Shown here: positions 43,603 to 51,626 of the stretch, one piece after another
Position numbering within the stretch: the first letter of the stretch is position 1
Layout of the letters: every line of letters begins with the position of its first letter
Assembly (NCBI GenBank): GCA_022826705.1
Contig: JAJDUJ010000027.1
Span: 355,880 to 419,879, forward strand
Reading direction: 5' to 3'
Origin: Acidimicrobiia bacterium
GTDB taxonomy: Bacteria > Actinomycetota > Acidimicrobiia > Acidimicrobiales > Bin134
DNA: 64,000 nt
The notes under the pieces: generated by a model
Database searches by the model: none
What the model was told of the DNA's origin: nothing
What the model saw: only the letters and a program-made list of their open reading frames with translations
Position numbers and translations under genes: made by a program

Positions 43603-44727
43603 CTACAACGATTCCACCACGTAGTCGATGCAGCCGCACAGAGCGGCGATATCCGATGGGGGGATGGCGGGGAAGAGGGCCACCCGGAGCTGGTTTCGGC
43701 CCAGCGCTCGGTACGACTCAACGTCGACCACGCCGTTGGCTCGCAGCACAGCAGCCACTTCGTCTGCCGACACCCCGTCAAAGTCGATGGTGGCCACTAC
43801 GTGGCTGCGAATGGCGGTGTCGGCCACGAATGGGGTGGTGAAGCTGCGACTCTCGGCCCAGGTGTAGATGATGTCGGCCGACTGGTCGCAGCGGGTTGCC
43901 GCCCAGTCCAGCCCACCGTTCTCGTTGATCCACTCCACCTGGTGTACGGCCAAGAAAATTGTGGCCAGCGCCGGGGTGTTGTAGGTCTCGTCTTTGCGGG
44001 AGCTGCCAAGGGCGATGCCCAAGTCCAGAAACGGCGGGATCCAGCGGTCGGAGGCAGCGATCCGTTCGATGCGCTCCACTGCGGCGGGCGAGCAGCAGGC
44101 CAGCCACAGTCCGCCGTCGGCGGCCAGGCACTTCTGGGGGGCGAAGTAATACACGTCGGTCTCGACGGGGTCGAAGCGCAACCCTCCGGCCCCTGAAGTG
44201 GCGTCCACCAGCACCAGGCCGTCGGCGGCCGGGCGACGCAGTTCCATCGACACCCCGGTGGATGTCTCGTTGTGGGTCAGGGCGTAGGCGTCGACATCGG
44301 GGTTGGCCACTGCATCGGGATGGGTGCCGGGTTCCGAGCTGATGATCTCGGGCGCCTCCAAGTGGGGCGCGCCGGCCACCCCGGCCGCAAACTTGGCCGA
44401 GAACGCTCCGAAGCTCAGATGTTGGCTGCGGGCCTCGATCAGACCGAATACCGCCGCGTCCCAAAACCCGGTGGTGCCGCCGTTGCCCAGCACCACCTCG
44501 TAGCCGTCGGGCAGGGAGAACAGCTCGGCCACCCCGGCCCGGAGCCGGTGGACCACGTCTTTCACAGTGGACTTGCGATGGCTGGTGCCCAAAAAGTCGT
44601 CGGCCACCGCGGCCAAAGCGGCGGCGGCGTCTGGCCTCACCCGGGACGGCCCGCTGCCGAAGCGGCCGTCTTCGGGCAAAAGGTCGGAGGGGATGGGGAT
44701 TTTCGCGGTTTGGGCAACGCTGCTCAC
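43603..44727 (-). CDS. serC: Phosphoserine aminotransferase
   Basis: A 374-residue PLP enzyme that makes 3-phosphoserine from 3-phosphohydroxypyruvate and glutamate. It belongs to the actinobacterial SerC subgroup: PSDLLPEDGRFGSGPSRVRPD at the N-terminus (interrupted by variable residues), LGTSHRKSTVKDVV, NETSTGV and the PLP Lys in YYFAPQKCLAADGG. GTG 44727 is preferred because TAACGT sits exactly 8 nt upstream; TTG 44736 would lie in the -10. serA for the previous step is 3 kb away. Co-transcribed with yqgE. Confidence 0.92.
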   Translation of the reverse strand: MSSVAQTAKIPIPSDLLPEDGRFGSGPSRVRPDAAAALAAVADDFLGTSHRKSTVKDVVHRLRAGVAELFSLPDGYEVVLGNGGTTGFWDAAVFGLIEARSQHLSFGAFSAKFAAGVAGAPHLEAPEIISSEPGTHPDAVANPDVDAYALTHNETSTGVSMELRRPAADGLVLVDATSGAGGLRFDPVETDVYYFAPQKCLAADGGLWLACCSPAAVERIERIAASDRWIPPFLDLGIALGSSRKDETYNTPALATIFLAVHQVEWINENGGLDWAATRCDQSADIIYTWAESRSFTTPFVADTAIRSHVVATIDFDGVSADEVAAVLRANGVVDVESYRALGRNQLRVALFPAIPPSDIAALCGCIDYVVESL

Positions 44728-44735
44728 GACATCCA

Positions 44736-44741
44736 ACGTTA
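44736..44741 (-). promoter_or_regulatory. -10 element of serC
   Basis: TAACGT on the minus strand, 8 nt before GTG 44727; decides the start codon. Confidence 0.6.
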
Positions 44742-44826
44742 CCCAGCATGAGCCTGCTTTCGGCGTTGCTCAAGCCTCTGAGAATTCAGCATCAATTTCC
44801 CATTGGCGGTGTGAAAAGCTGCGCTC

Positions 44827-46011
44827 ATGGCTCGCATATCCCAGCGCATCTCCGCGATCGCCCCCTCGGCCACGTTGGCGGTGGACGCCAAGGCCAAGGC
44901 ATTGAAGGCCCAAGGGGCGCCGGTTATCAGCTTTGGGGCGGGCGAGCCCGACTTCCCCACCCCGGCGGCCATCTTGGACGCGGCCCGAGCCGCGGTGGAC
45001 GACCCCAAGAACCACCGCTACTCCCCAGCCGGTGGCCTGCCCGAGCTGAGGGAGGCCATCGCGGCCAAGACCATGCGCGACTCGGGCTACGAAGTAGAGC
45101 CGTCGCAGGTGGTGGTGACCAACGGGGGCAAGCACGCGGTGTACAACGGCTTCGCCGTGCTGTTGGACCCCGGCGATGAGGTGCTGCTGCCCGCGCCGTA
45201 TTGGACCACCTATCCCGAGGCCATCGCCCTGGCGGGCGGGGTGAGCGTGGAGGTGCCCACCACGGCGGACGACGGGTTCATGGTGACCGTGGACCAGCTC
45301 GAGGCGGCCCGCACCGACCGCACCAAGGCGCTGGTGTTCGTGTCGCCGTCCAACCCTACCGGTGCGGTGTACCCCCGTGACCGGGTGGAGGACATTGGAC
45401 GGTGGGCCGCCGAAAATGACGTGTGGGTGATCACCGACGAGATCTACGAGCATTTGACCTACGACGACCACGAGTTCTGCTCCATGCCGGTGGTGGTGCC
45501 TGAGTTGGCCGACCGGTGCCTGGTGCTCAACGGCGTGGCCAAGACCTACGCCATGACCGGCTGGCGGGTGGGCTGGCTGATCGGACCGCCCGACGCCGCC
45601 TCCGCCGCGGTGAGCCTCCAGTCGCACCAGACCTCGAATGTGTCCAATGTGGCGCAGCGGGCCGCGCTGGCCGCAGTGAGCGGGCCGCTGGATGCGGTGG
45701 CCGAGATGCGGTTGGCGTTCAATCGCCGCCGGGTCGCCATGCACCGGCTGCTGAACGGGATCGACGGAGTGACCTGTTTGGAGCCCCAGGGGGCGTTCTA
45801 CGCCTTCCCATCGTTCGAGGGAGTGCTAGGCCGCGCCGGAATCCCAGACACCACCGCCGAGTTAGCGAGCTGGATCCTGGACGAGGCCCAAGTGGCCATT
45901 GTGCCCGGCGAGGCCTTCGCCGGACCTGGCTATGCCCGGCTTTCCTTTGCCCTCGGCGATGACGACCTGGGCGAGGGCATCGGTCGCATTGCTGATCTGC
46001 TGGGTGGGTGA
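44827..46011 (+). CDS. Class I aminotransferase, aspartate aminotransferase type
   Basis: A 394-residue PLP aminotransferase of subgroup I-gamma/beta like thermophile and actinobacterial aspartate aminotransferases. It has [26 protein letters not shown], the cofactor Asp/Tyr in [12 protein letters not shown] and [13 protein letters not shown], and the PLP Lys in [17 protein letters not shown], plus the C-terminal substrate-binding Arg in [12 protein letters not shown]. It is divergent from serC with 99 bp between. Aspartate/2-oxoglutarate is most likely; a prephenate or broad-range activity cannot be excluded. No clear -10 or ribosome-binding site was found. Confidence 0.9.
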   Translation: MARISQRISAIAPSATLAVDAKAKALKAQGAPVISFGAGEPDFPTPAAILDAARAAVDDPKNHRYSPAGGLPELREAIAAKTMRDSGYEVEPSQVVVTNGGKHAVYNGFAVLLDPGDEVLLPAPYWTTYPEAIALAGGVSVEVPTTADDGFMVTVDQLEAARTDRTKALVFVSPSNPTGAVYPRDRVEDIGRWAAENDVWVITDEIYEHLTYDDHEFCSMPVVVPELADRCLVLNGVAKTYAMTGWRVGWLIGPPDAASAAVSLQSHQTSNVSNVAQRAALAAVSGPLDAVAEMRLAFNRRRVAMHRLLNGIDGVTCLEPQGAFYAFPSFEGVLGRAGIPDTTAELASWILDEAQVAIVPGEAFAGPGYARLSFALGDDDLGEGIGRIADLLGG

Positions 46012-46049
46012 CCTGTCGCCGTGACCGGTACGAGTGAGGCAACCGACTA

Positions 46050-47963
46050 GTGGGCGAGCCGAGAACCCTCGCCTACGGAAGCTGGGCGTCGCCCATCTCC
46101 GCCCAGTCGATGGTGGCTGGTGCCGCCTTGCCGGTCAGTTTGTGGCACCAGGGGGGCCGGATGTGGTGGACCGAGTCCCGACCGGCGGAGTCGGGCCGCA
46201 ACGCCCTGGTGTGCGACGGTCGCGATCTGTGGGGCTCAGCTTCGGTGAGAACCCGGGTACACAGCTACGGGGGAGGCGCATGGTGGCCCGATGGCACCGA
46301 CGGAATTTACGCATGCGACGATGCCGACGGTCGCCTCTGGCACGTGTCGGCTGACGGTGCAGCCCGCCCGATAACCCCTGAGCCCGACTTCCCCCACGGA
46401 TGGCGCTACGCCGATGGTCGAGCCCTCGGCGATGCCACGGTGTGTGTGCGGGAAGACCACCACGCGGCCCGGGCGGCTCAACAAGAAGACCGCACCCTGG
46501 AAGAGGCCAATGAGATCATCCGGTTGAGCGGCGACGGATCGGCCGAGCCGGAGATCGTGGCCACCGGGGCCGACTTCTACGGCTGGCCCCGCCCCAGCCC
46601 CGACGGGCAGCGGCTGGTCTGGGTCCAGTGGAACCACCCCAACATGCCCTGGGACCAAACCGAGCTGTGGGTGGACGGCCAGTGCGCGGTGGCGGGGATC
46701 GGCTCGGTGGTGGAGCCCCAATGGGGGCCCGACGGCTGCCTCTATGTGGTGAGCGACCACAACGGTTGGTGGAACCTCTATCGCGTCGAAGGCACCGATC
46801 TGGTTGCGGTTTTCGAGCTCGACGCCGAGATGCACCGCCCGGCATGGGTGTTCGACGATCCCAGCTACGCGGTGTGCGACGACAACACGGTGGTAGTGGC
46901 GGCCATGCGAGGGTCGCTGGCCGAGATGTGGGTCATACCCCCAGATGGCTCCGAGCCTGAGTTGCTCGATCTGCCCTGGACGTCATATGCCAGCGTCCGC
47001 GCTGCCGGACCCCATGCCGTCTGCGCCATCGTCGCCTCGCCCACCCAGGAGCCCACCGCAGTGCGCATCGACGTCGCCGACGGGACGCACGAAGTCATCC
47101 GTCCGCCCGCCCGGACCGCGGTCGATCCGACCTACCTGTCCACCCCCTGCCCGATCACTTTTCCCACCACCGACAACGCCGAGGCCCACGGGCTGTTCTA
47201 CCCCCCGGCCCATCCCACCGCTCAGGCCCCGGCGGGGGAGAAGCCGCCGCTGTTGGTGTTGGGCCACGGAGGCCCCACCGGTGCGGCCCGCAGCCAGCTC
47301 CAGCTCGGCATCCAGTACTGGACCAGCCGGGGGATCGCGGTGGTAGACGTGAATTACCGGGGCAGCACCGGCTACGGCACCGCCTACCGGGAAGCTCTCC
47401 AGGGCCAGTGGGGCGTGAGCGACGTGGACGACTGCGTGGCCGCCGCCCGCCACCTGGTTCGCACCGGCGAGGTGGACGGAGATCGGCTCATCATCCGGGG
47501 CAGCAGCGCCGGCGGCTACACCACACTGTGCGCGCTGGCCTTCCACAAGGTGTTCGCCGCCGGCGCCAGTCGCTACGGCATCGCCGATCTGGCCGCGCTG
47601 GCCACCGACACCCACAAGTTCGAAGCCCGGTACATGGACAGCCTGGTAGGGCTGTACCCCGAAGATGAAGAGGTATACAAGGCTCGCTCGCCCATCCACT
47701 TCGTGGACGACTTCGAGGCCTCCATGATCGTGCTCCAGGGCTCAGAAGACGTGGTGGTGCCTCCCAACCAAGCCGAGATGATTGTGGCCGCCCTCGAACA
47801 GCGGTCAATCCCGGTTGCCTATCTGCTGTTCGACGGGGAGCAGCACGGTTTCCGCCAGGCGGAGAACATCGTGGCCGCCCTCGAAGCCGAGCTCTCGTTC
47901 TTCGCCCAGATCCTGGAATTCGACTTGGCTGACGACATTCTGCCGGTGGAGATACGCCGCTAG
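46050..47963 (+). CDS. S9-family prolyl oligopeptidase-like peptidase
   Basis: A 637-residue serine peptidase without a signal peptide, so cytoplasmic. The first 370 residues form a beta-propeller (repeated WSPDG-like strands, for example FYGWPRPSPDGQRLVWVQW). The C-terminal alpha/beta hydrolase has the nucleophile Ser in RGSSAGGYTT near 484, Asp in QGSEDVVVPP near 564 and His in EQHGFRQAE near 598, and the family-typical VNYRGSTGYG. It resembles dipeptidyl/acylaminoacyl peptidases. GTG 46050 shares a base with an in-gap TAG; the start is less certain than the rest. Confidence 0.88.
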   Translation: MGEPRTLAYGSWASPISAQSMVAGAALPVSLWHQGGRMWWTESRPAESGRNALVCDGRDLWGSASVRTRVHSYGGGAWWPDGTDGIYACDDADGRLWHVSADGAARPITPEPDFPHGWRYADGRALGDATVCVREDHHAARAAQQEDRTLEEANEIIRLSGDGSAEPEIVATGADFYGWPRPSPDGQRLVWVQWNHPNMPWDQTELWVDGQCAVAGIGSVVEPQWGPDGCLYVVSDHNGWWNLYRVEGTDLVAVFELDAEMHRPAWVFDDPSYAVCDDNTVVVAAMRGSLAEMWVIPPDGSEPELLDLPWTSYASVRAAGPHAVCAIVASPTQEPTAVRIDVADGTHEVIRPPARTAVDPTYLSTPCPITFPTTDNAEAHGLFYPPAHPTAQAPAGEKPPLLVLGHGGPTGAARSQLQLGIQYWTSRGIAVVDVNYRGSTGYGTAYREALQGQWGVSDVDDCVAAARHLVRTGEVDGDRLIIRGSSAGGYTTLCALAFHKVFAAGASRYGIADLAALATDTHKFEARYMDSLVGLYPEDEEVYKARSPIHFVDDFEASMIVLQGSEDVVVPPNQAEMIVAALEQRSIPVAYLLFDGEQHGFRQAENIVAALEAELSFFAQILEFDLADDILPVEIRR

Positions 47964-48020
47964 CGGGCAAATTCACCCGGGCGTCGCATATTGGTCCCCG
48001 GCGGGTTGCTTGGCGCGGTT

Positions 48021-48026
48021 TATTCT
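48021..48026 (+). promoter_or_regulatory. -10 element of serA
   Basis: TATTCT, 8 nt before ATG 48035. Identical hexamer and spacing occur before leuB. Confidence 0.65.
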
Positions 48027-48034
48027 GAGGGCCG

Positions 48035-49612
48035 ATGGCCCGGGTATTGGTAGCCGAGAAGATCGCTGACATCGGGGTGGCCAAGCTCCGCCACGCCGGC
48101 CATGAGGTTGACGTGCGCACCGGGATGAGTGACGACGAGCTGCTGGAGGCAGTGGCGGGAGTGCAGGCGCTGATCATCCGGTCGGCCACCCAGGTGACTG
48201 CCGAGGTGCTCGACGCAGGCCGCGATCTGGTGATCGTGGGCCGGGCCGGGGTGGGTCTGGACAATGTGGACGTCGACGCCGCCACCGAGCACGGGGTGCT
48301 GGTGGTGAACGACACCTTGTCAAACATCATCTCGGCCGCCGAGCACACCATGGCCTTGATCTTGTCCCAGGCCCGGAACATCCCCCAGGCCCACGCTGCG
48401 CTCACCGATGGGCGGTGGGAGCGGGGGCGCTGGGAAGGCATCGAGCTGAGCGACAAGACGCTGGGCATCATCGGGCTGGGCCGAATCGGTCGGCTGGTGG
48501 CCGAGCGGGCGCTGGGCTTCGCCATGCGGGTGATCGCCAGCGACCCTTACGTGTCTGAGGAGTCGGCCCTACACAGCGTGATGGCGCTGGTGTCGCTGGA
48601 GGAGCTGGTGGCCCAGTCCGACTTCATCACCATTCACGTGGCCCGCACTCCCGAGACCGTCGGGCTGATCAACTCTGAGCTTTTGAAGTTGGCCAAGCCC
48701 AACCTGCGGATCGTGAATGTGTCGCGTGGCGGCATCGTGGACGAGGCCGATTTGGCCGAAGCAGTGGACTCGGGCCGTATCGCCGGTGCGGCCTTGGACG
48801 TGTTCGACGGCGAGCCCATCACCGAATCGCCGCTGTTCGACCTCGACTCGGTGGTGGTCACCCCCCACTTGGGGGCCAGCACCGAGGAGGCCCAGAGCAA
48901 GGCGGGCGACGCCATTGCCGAGCAGGTGATGCTGGTGCTGGCCGGGGAGTTCGTGCCCGCGGCGGTGAACGTGCCGGCCAAGAACGTTCCCGATGTGCTG
49001 CGGCCCTATCTGCCGCTGGCCGAGCAGCTCGGACGCCTGTTCGGAAACCTGTGCGAGCGGCTGCCCGAGGTGCTGGAGGTGGAGCTCATCGGCGAGATCG
49101 GCAAGCCCGACAACACGGTGGCGGTGATGTCGGTGGTCAAGGGGCTGTTGAGCGCAGTGTCGGACATGCAGGTCAGCTACGTGAACGCAATGGACGTGGC
49201 TCAGGAGAAGGGCATGGAGGTTCGGGCCATCAGCACGCCCACCTCCAAAGACCATGTGAACCTGCTCACCGTGCGAGGTGGAGGACACAGTCTCGGCGGG
49301 CGGCTGACCGGGGCCCGCCAGGAGCCGGTGCTGGTGTTGGCCGACGACCACGCCATCCACATGCCGCCCGCCGATCACATGATCTTGCTGTCCAACGACG
49401 ACCATCCCGGAGTGATCGGCGCGGTGGGCACCCTTCTGGGGGACGCGGGGATCAATATCAACGACATGAACGTGGGCCGGGCGCCCACCGGGGAGGGGGC
49501 TTCTATGGTGATTGCCACCTCCCAGCCGGTGCCCAAGGCCGTGGCCGAAGCGCTAGTGGCCATCGACGGAGTGCAGACGGCCCGTTACTTGGGCCTGGCC
49601 CCAGCCGACTAG
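48035..49612 (+). CDS. serA: D-3-phosphoglycerate dehydrogenase
   Basis: A 525-residue long-form PGDH, first enzyme of serine synthesis. The catalytic part has IIRSATQVTAEVL, GIIGLGRIGRLVAERA, NVSRGGIVDEADLAEA and the catalytic His in VVTPHLGASTEEAQ. After it come an intervening domain (about 320-445) and a C-terminal ACT domain (HMILLSNDDHPGVIGAVG), which in the mycobacterial enzyme bind serine as feedback inhibitor. Leaderless promoter directly upstream. Its stop lies 38 bp before the -10 of the leu leader. Confidence 0.95.
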   Translation: MARVLVAEKIADIGVAKLRHAGHEVDVRTGMSDDELLEAVAGVQALIIRSATQVTAEVLDAGRDLVIVGRAGVGLDNVDVDAATEHGVLVVNDTLSNIISAAEHTMALILSQARNIPQAHAALTDGRWERGRWEGIELSDKTLGIIGLGRIGRLVAERALGFAMRVIASDPYVSEESALHSVMALVSLEELVAQSDFITIHVARTPETVGLINSELLKLAKPNLRIVNVSRGGIVDEADLAEAVDSGRIAGAALDVFDGEPITESPLFDLDSVVVTPHLGASTEEAQSKAGDAIAEQVMLVLAGEFVPAAVNVPAKNVPDVLRPYLPLAEQLGRLFGNLCERLPEVLEVELIGEIGKPDNTVAVMSVVKGLLSAVSDMQVSYVNAMDVAQEKGMEVRAISTPTSKDHVNLLTVRGGGHSLGGRLTGARQEPVLVLADDHAIHMPPADHMILLSNDDHPGVIGAVGTLLGDAGININDMNVGRAPTGEGASMVIATSQPVPKAVAEALVAIDGVQTARYLGLAPAD

Positions 49613-49650
49613 CAGCCTCGGCATGTTTGGTAAACCCCCGTGCTTCGGCG

Positions 49651-49656
49651 TAGAGT
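49651..49656 (+). promoter_or_regulatory. -10 element of the leuA leader transcript
   Basis: TAGAGT, 7 nt before the ATG of the leader peptide. A weak -35 TTGGTA (49627-49632) lies 18 bp upstream. Confidence 0.6.
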
Positions 49657-49663
49657 TGTCCTG

Positions 49664-49699
49664 ATGAGCCGCATCCACACCCACCTGCTGCTCTTGTAG
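49664..49699 (+). CDS. Leucine leader peptide (leuA attenuator)
   Basis: An 11-codon frame encoding MSRIHTHLLLL, ending in four consecutive Leu codons and TAG. It is placed on a leaderless transcript, so ribosomes load on its ATG. Slow decoding of the Leu codons when leucine is scarce would stall the ribosome and alter folding of the following RNA, as in classical attenuation. The position just before an intrinsic terminator and leuA makes this convincing. Confidence 0.88.
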   Translation: MSRIHTHLLLL

Positions 49700-49759
49700 G
49701 GCGAGCACCCAGAGGGGCTCGCCCCGACCCCCTGAACCCGCAAGGGCCGGGGGTTTTTT
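49699..49759 (+). terminator. leuA transcription attenuator
   Basis: Two hairpins follow the leader peptide. The first, GGGCGAGC/GCTCGCCC (49699-49724), starts at the leader stop codon. The second is CCCCC (49728-49732) with GGGGG (49749-49753), holding an inner CCC-GCAA-GGG stem, followed by six T (49754-49759): a good intrinsic terminator. AGGGG (49713-49717) can instead pair with CCCCT (49729-49733) and would break the terminator when the ribosome stalls on the Leu codons. Confidence 0.85.
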
Positions 49760-49788
49760 CGGGAGTCAACTCCAATCGAGGCCATTTC

Positions 49789-51492
49789 ATGAAAACCGGA
49801 TTACACCCCCAACAGCCGTCGGGAATGCCGATCCACAAGTACCAGGCTTTCGAGCCGGTCAAGCTGATCGACCGGACCTGGCCCGACGCCGTGCTCACCG
49901 GCGCGCCCCGGTGGTGCTCGGTGGATCTGCGCGACGGCAATCAGGCCCTCATCGAGCCCATGAACCCCGAGCGGAAGTGGAAGATGTTCACCGCCCTGGT
50001 GGAGGCCGGGTTCAAAGAGATCGAGGTGGGCTTCCCCTCCGCGTCGGAGACCGACTTCCGGTTCGTGAGAGAGATCATCGAGCAGAAGGCCATCCCCTCA
50101 GACGTCCGCATCCAGGTGCTCACCCAGGCCCGTCAAGAACTTATCGAGCGCACCTATGAGGCCATCGACGGGGCGGCCGACGCCATCGTCCACCTGTACA
50201 ACTCCACCTCCACCGTCCAGCGCCGGGTGGTGTTCGGCCTGGATATGGACGGGATCACCAAAATCGCCACCCAGGCGGCGGAGTGGTGCCGTTCGCTGGA
50301 GCCGCAGGTGCCCAACACTGACGTGTTCTACGAGTACTCGCCCGAGTCGTTCACCGGCACCGAGCTGCCCTTCGCCAAGCGGGTGTGCGACGAGGTGGTG
50401 GAGATTCTGGCTGACGGCCACGACAAGCCGGTGATCATCAACCTGCCGGCCACAGTCGAGATGTCTACCGCCAACATCTACGGCGACATGATCGAGTGGA
50501 TGCACCGCAACCTGGCCCGCCGGGATCGGATCGTGCTCAGCCTGCACCCCCACAACGACCGGGGCACGGCGGTGGCTGCGGCCGAGTTCGGGCTCATGGC
50601 TGGCGCCGACCGGGTGGAGGGCACCCTGTTCGGCAACGGCGAGCGCACCGGCAACGTGGACGTGGTGAACCTGGCCATGAACCTGTTCAGCCAGGGGGTG
50701 GACCCCGAGTTGGACATCTCCGACATCAACGGGCTGCGCCGGGTGGCCGAGGACTGCAACCAGCTTCCCATCCATCCCCGCCACCCCTATGTGGGCGATC
50801 TGGTGTACACCGCCTTCTCAGGGTCGCACCAAGACGCCATCAAGAAGGGGTTCGAGGCCATGGAGGAGACCGGTCAGAATTTGTTCGAGGTGCCCTACAT
50901 CCCCATCGACCCCAAAGACGTGGGCCGCACCTACCAAGACGTGGTGCGGGTGAACAGCCAGTCGGGCAAGGGCGGGGTGTCGTACCTGCTCCAGGCCGAG
51001 GTGCAGCTGGACCTGCCCCGGCGGATGCAGATCGAGTTCAGCCGGGTGATCCAGCAGATCGCCGACGAAACCGGCGAGGAGATCACCGCCGACCAGATCC
51101 ACAGCGAGTTCGCCACCGAGTATCTCGACTTGGACGAGCCCTACCGGCTGAACGGCTACGAGTCGGCCCAGAACGCCCGGGGGGCCGACCGCACCGTGGT
51201 CACCGCCCGGCTGACCGCCGGGGACGACCAGGTGGTGGTCCATGGCGAGGGGGCGGGCTCTCTGGATGCGTTCGTGACCGGGTTGAACGAGATCATCGAC
51301 ACCCCGGTCAAGGTGGTGGACTACCACGAGCATGCCCGGGGCGGCGGGACCGACGCCGAGGCGGTGGCCTATATCGAGCTGCTGGTGGATGGCCGCGAGC
51401 TGTGGGGCTGCGGCATCCACACCGACATCACTACTGCCTCGATGAGGGCCATCGTGAGTGCGCTGAATCGGGCTTGTGCGGGGTTGGGGTAG
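49789..51492 (+). CDS. leuA: 2-isopropylmalate synthase
   Basis: A 567-residue enzyme of the long, actinobacterial-type LeuA group; condenses acetyl-CoA with 2-oxoisovalerate. The TIM barrel has CSVDLRDGNQALIEPM with the substrate/metal Asp, the metal-binding HxH in LSLHPHNDRGT and LFGNGERTGNVD. A C-terminal regulatory domain (about 435-567) presumably binds leucine. GAGG at 49778-49781, seven bases before ATG 49789, is a Shine-Dalgarno site, in contrast to the leaderless leader peptide on the same transcript. Two stops, TAG TAA, end the gene. Confidence 0.96.
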   Translation: MKTGLHPQQPSGMPIHKYQAFEPVKLIDRTWPDAVLTGAPRWCSVDLRDGNQALIEPMNPERKWKMFTALVEAGFKEIEVGFPSASETDFRFVREIIEQKAIPSDVRIQVLTQARQELIERTYEAIDGAADAIVHLYNSTSTVQRRVVFGLDMDGITKIATQAAEWCRSLEPQVPNTDVFYEYSPESFTGTELPFAKRVCDEVVEILADGHDKPVIINLPATVEMSTANIYGDMIEWMHRNLARRDRIVLSLHPHNDRGTAVAAAEFGLMAGADRVEGTLFGNGERTGNVDVVNLAMNLFSQGVDPELDISDINGLRRVAEDCNQLPIHPRHPYVGDLVYTAFSGSHQDAIKKGFEAMEETGQNLFEVPYIPIDPKDVGRTYQDVVRVNSQSGKGGVSYLLQAEVQLDLPRRMQIEFSRVIQQIADETGEEITADQIHSEFATEYLDLDEPYRLNGYESAQNARGADRTVVTARLTAGDDQVVVHGEGAGSLDAFVTGLNEIIDTPVKVVDYHEHARGGGTDAEAVAYIELLVDGRELWGCGIHTDITTASMRAIVSALNRACAGLG

Positions 51493-51626
51493 TAACTGTC
51501 GCTACCATCCTCCGGCAGGCTGGCGGGTCCTGTCCCGGCCCAGCCCGCCGTCCTCGACGAGCTCCGGGCGGCGGGCACCCTGAGCCGGGCCACCCCCCAG
51601 CCTGCCTAGGTTGGGATCCCAACCCC
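51493..51626. other. Structured convergent intergenic region
   Basis: Between leuA and the convergent lipoprotein gene. GGCAGGCTGG (51514-51523) pairs with CCAGCCTGCC (51597-51606), enclosing smaller GC-rich stems, and a 16-bp palindrome GGTTGGGATCCCAACC lies at 51609-51624. The strand after leuA stays open for 37 codons in frame but has no start. Probably a transcription-end structure for both genes; no T-run is present. Confidence 0.4.

Noticed and set aside
44748-45179. ATG-started frame between serC and the aminotransferase
   Set aside because: Mostly inside the aminotransferase gene in another frame, with Gly/Arg-rich shadow composition.
51496-51609. Open frame of 37 codons following the leuA double stop
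   Set aside because: No start codon and no recognisable peptide; better explained as a GC-rich structured spacer.
51609-51624. GGTTGGGATCCCAACC as a transposon end or att site
   Set aside because: Single copy in the window, no flanking repeat, no recombinase gene nearby.
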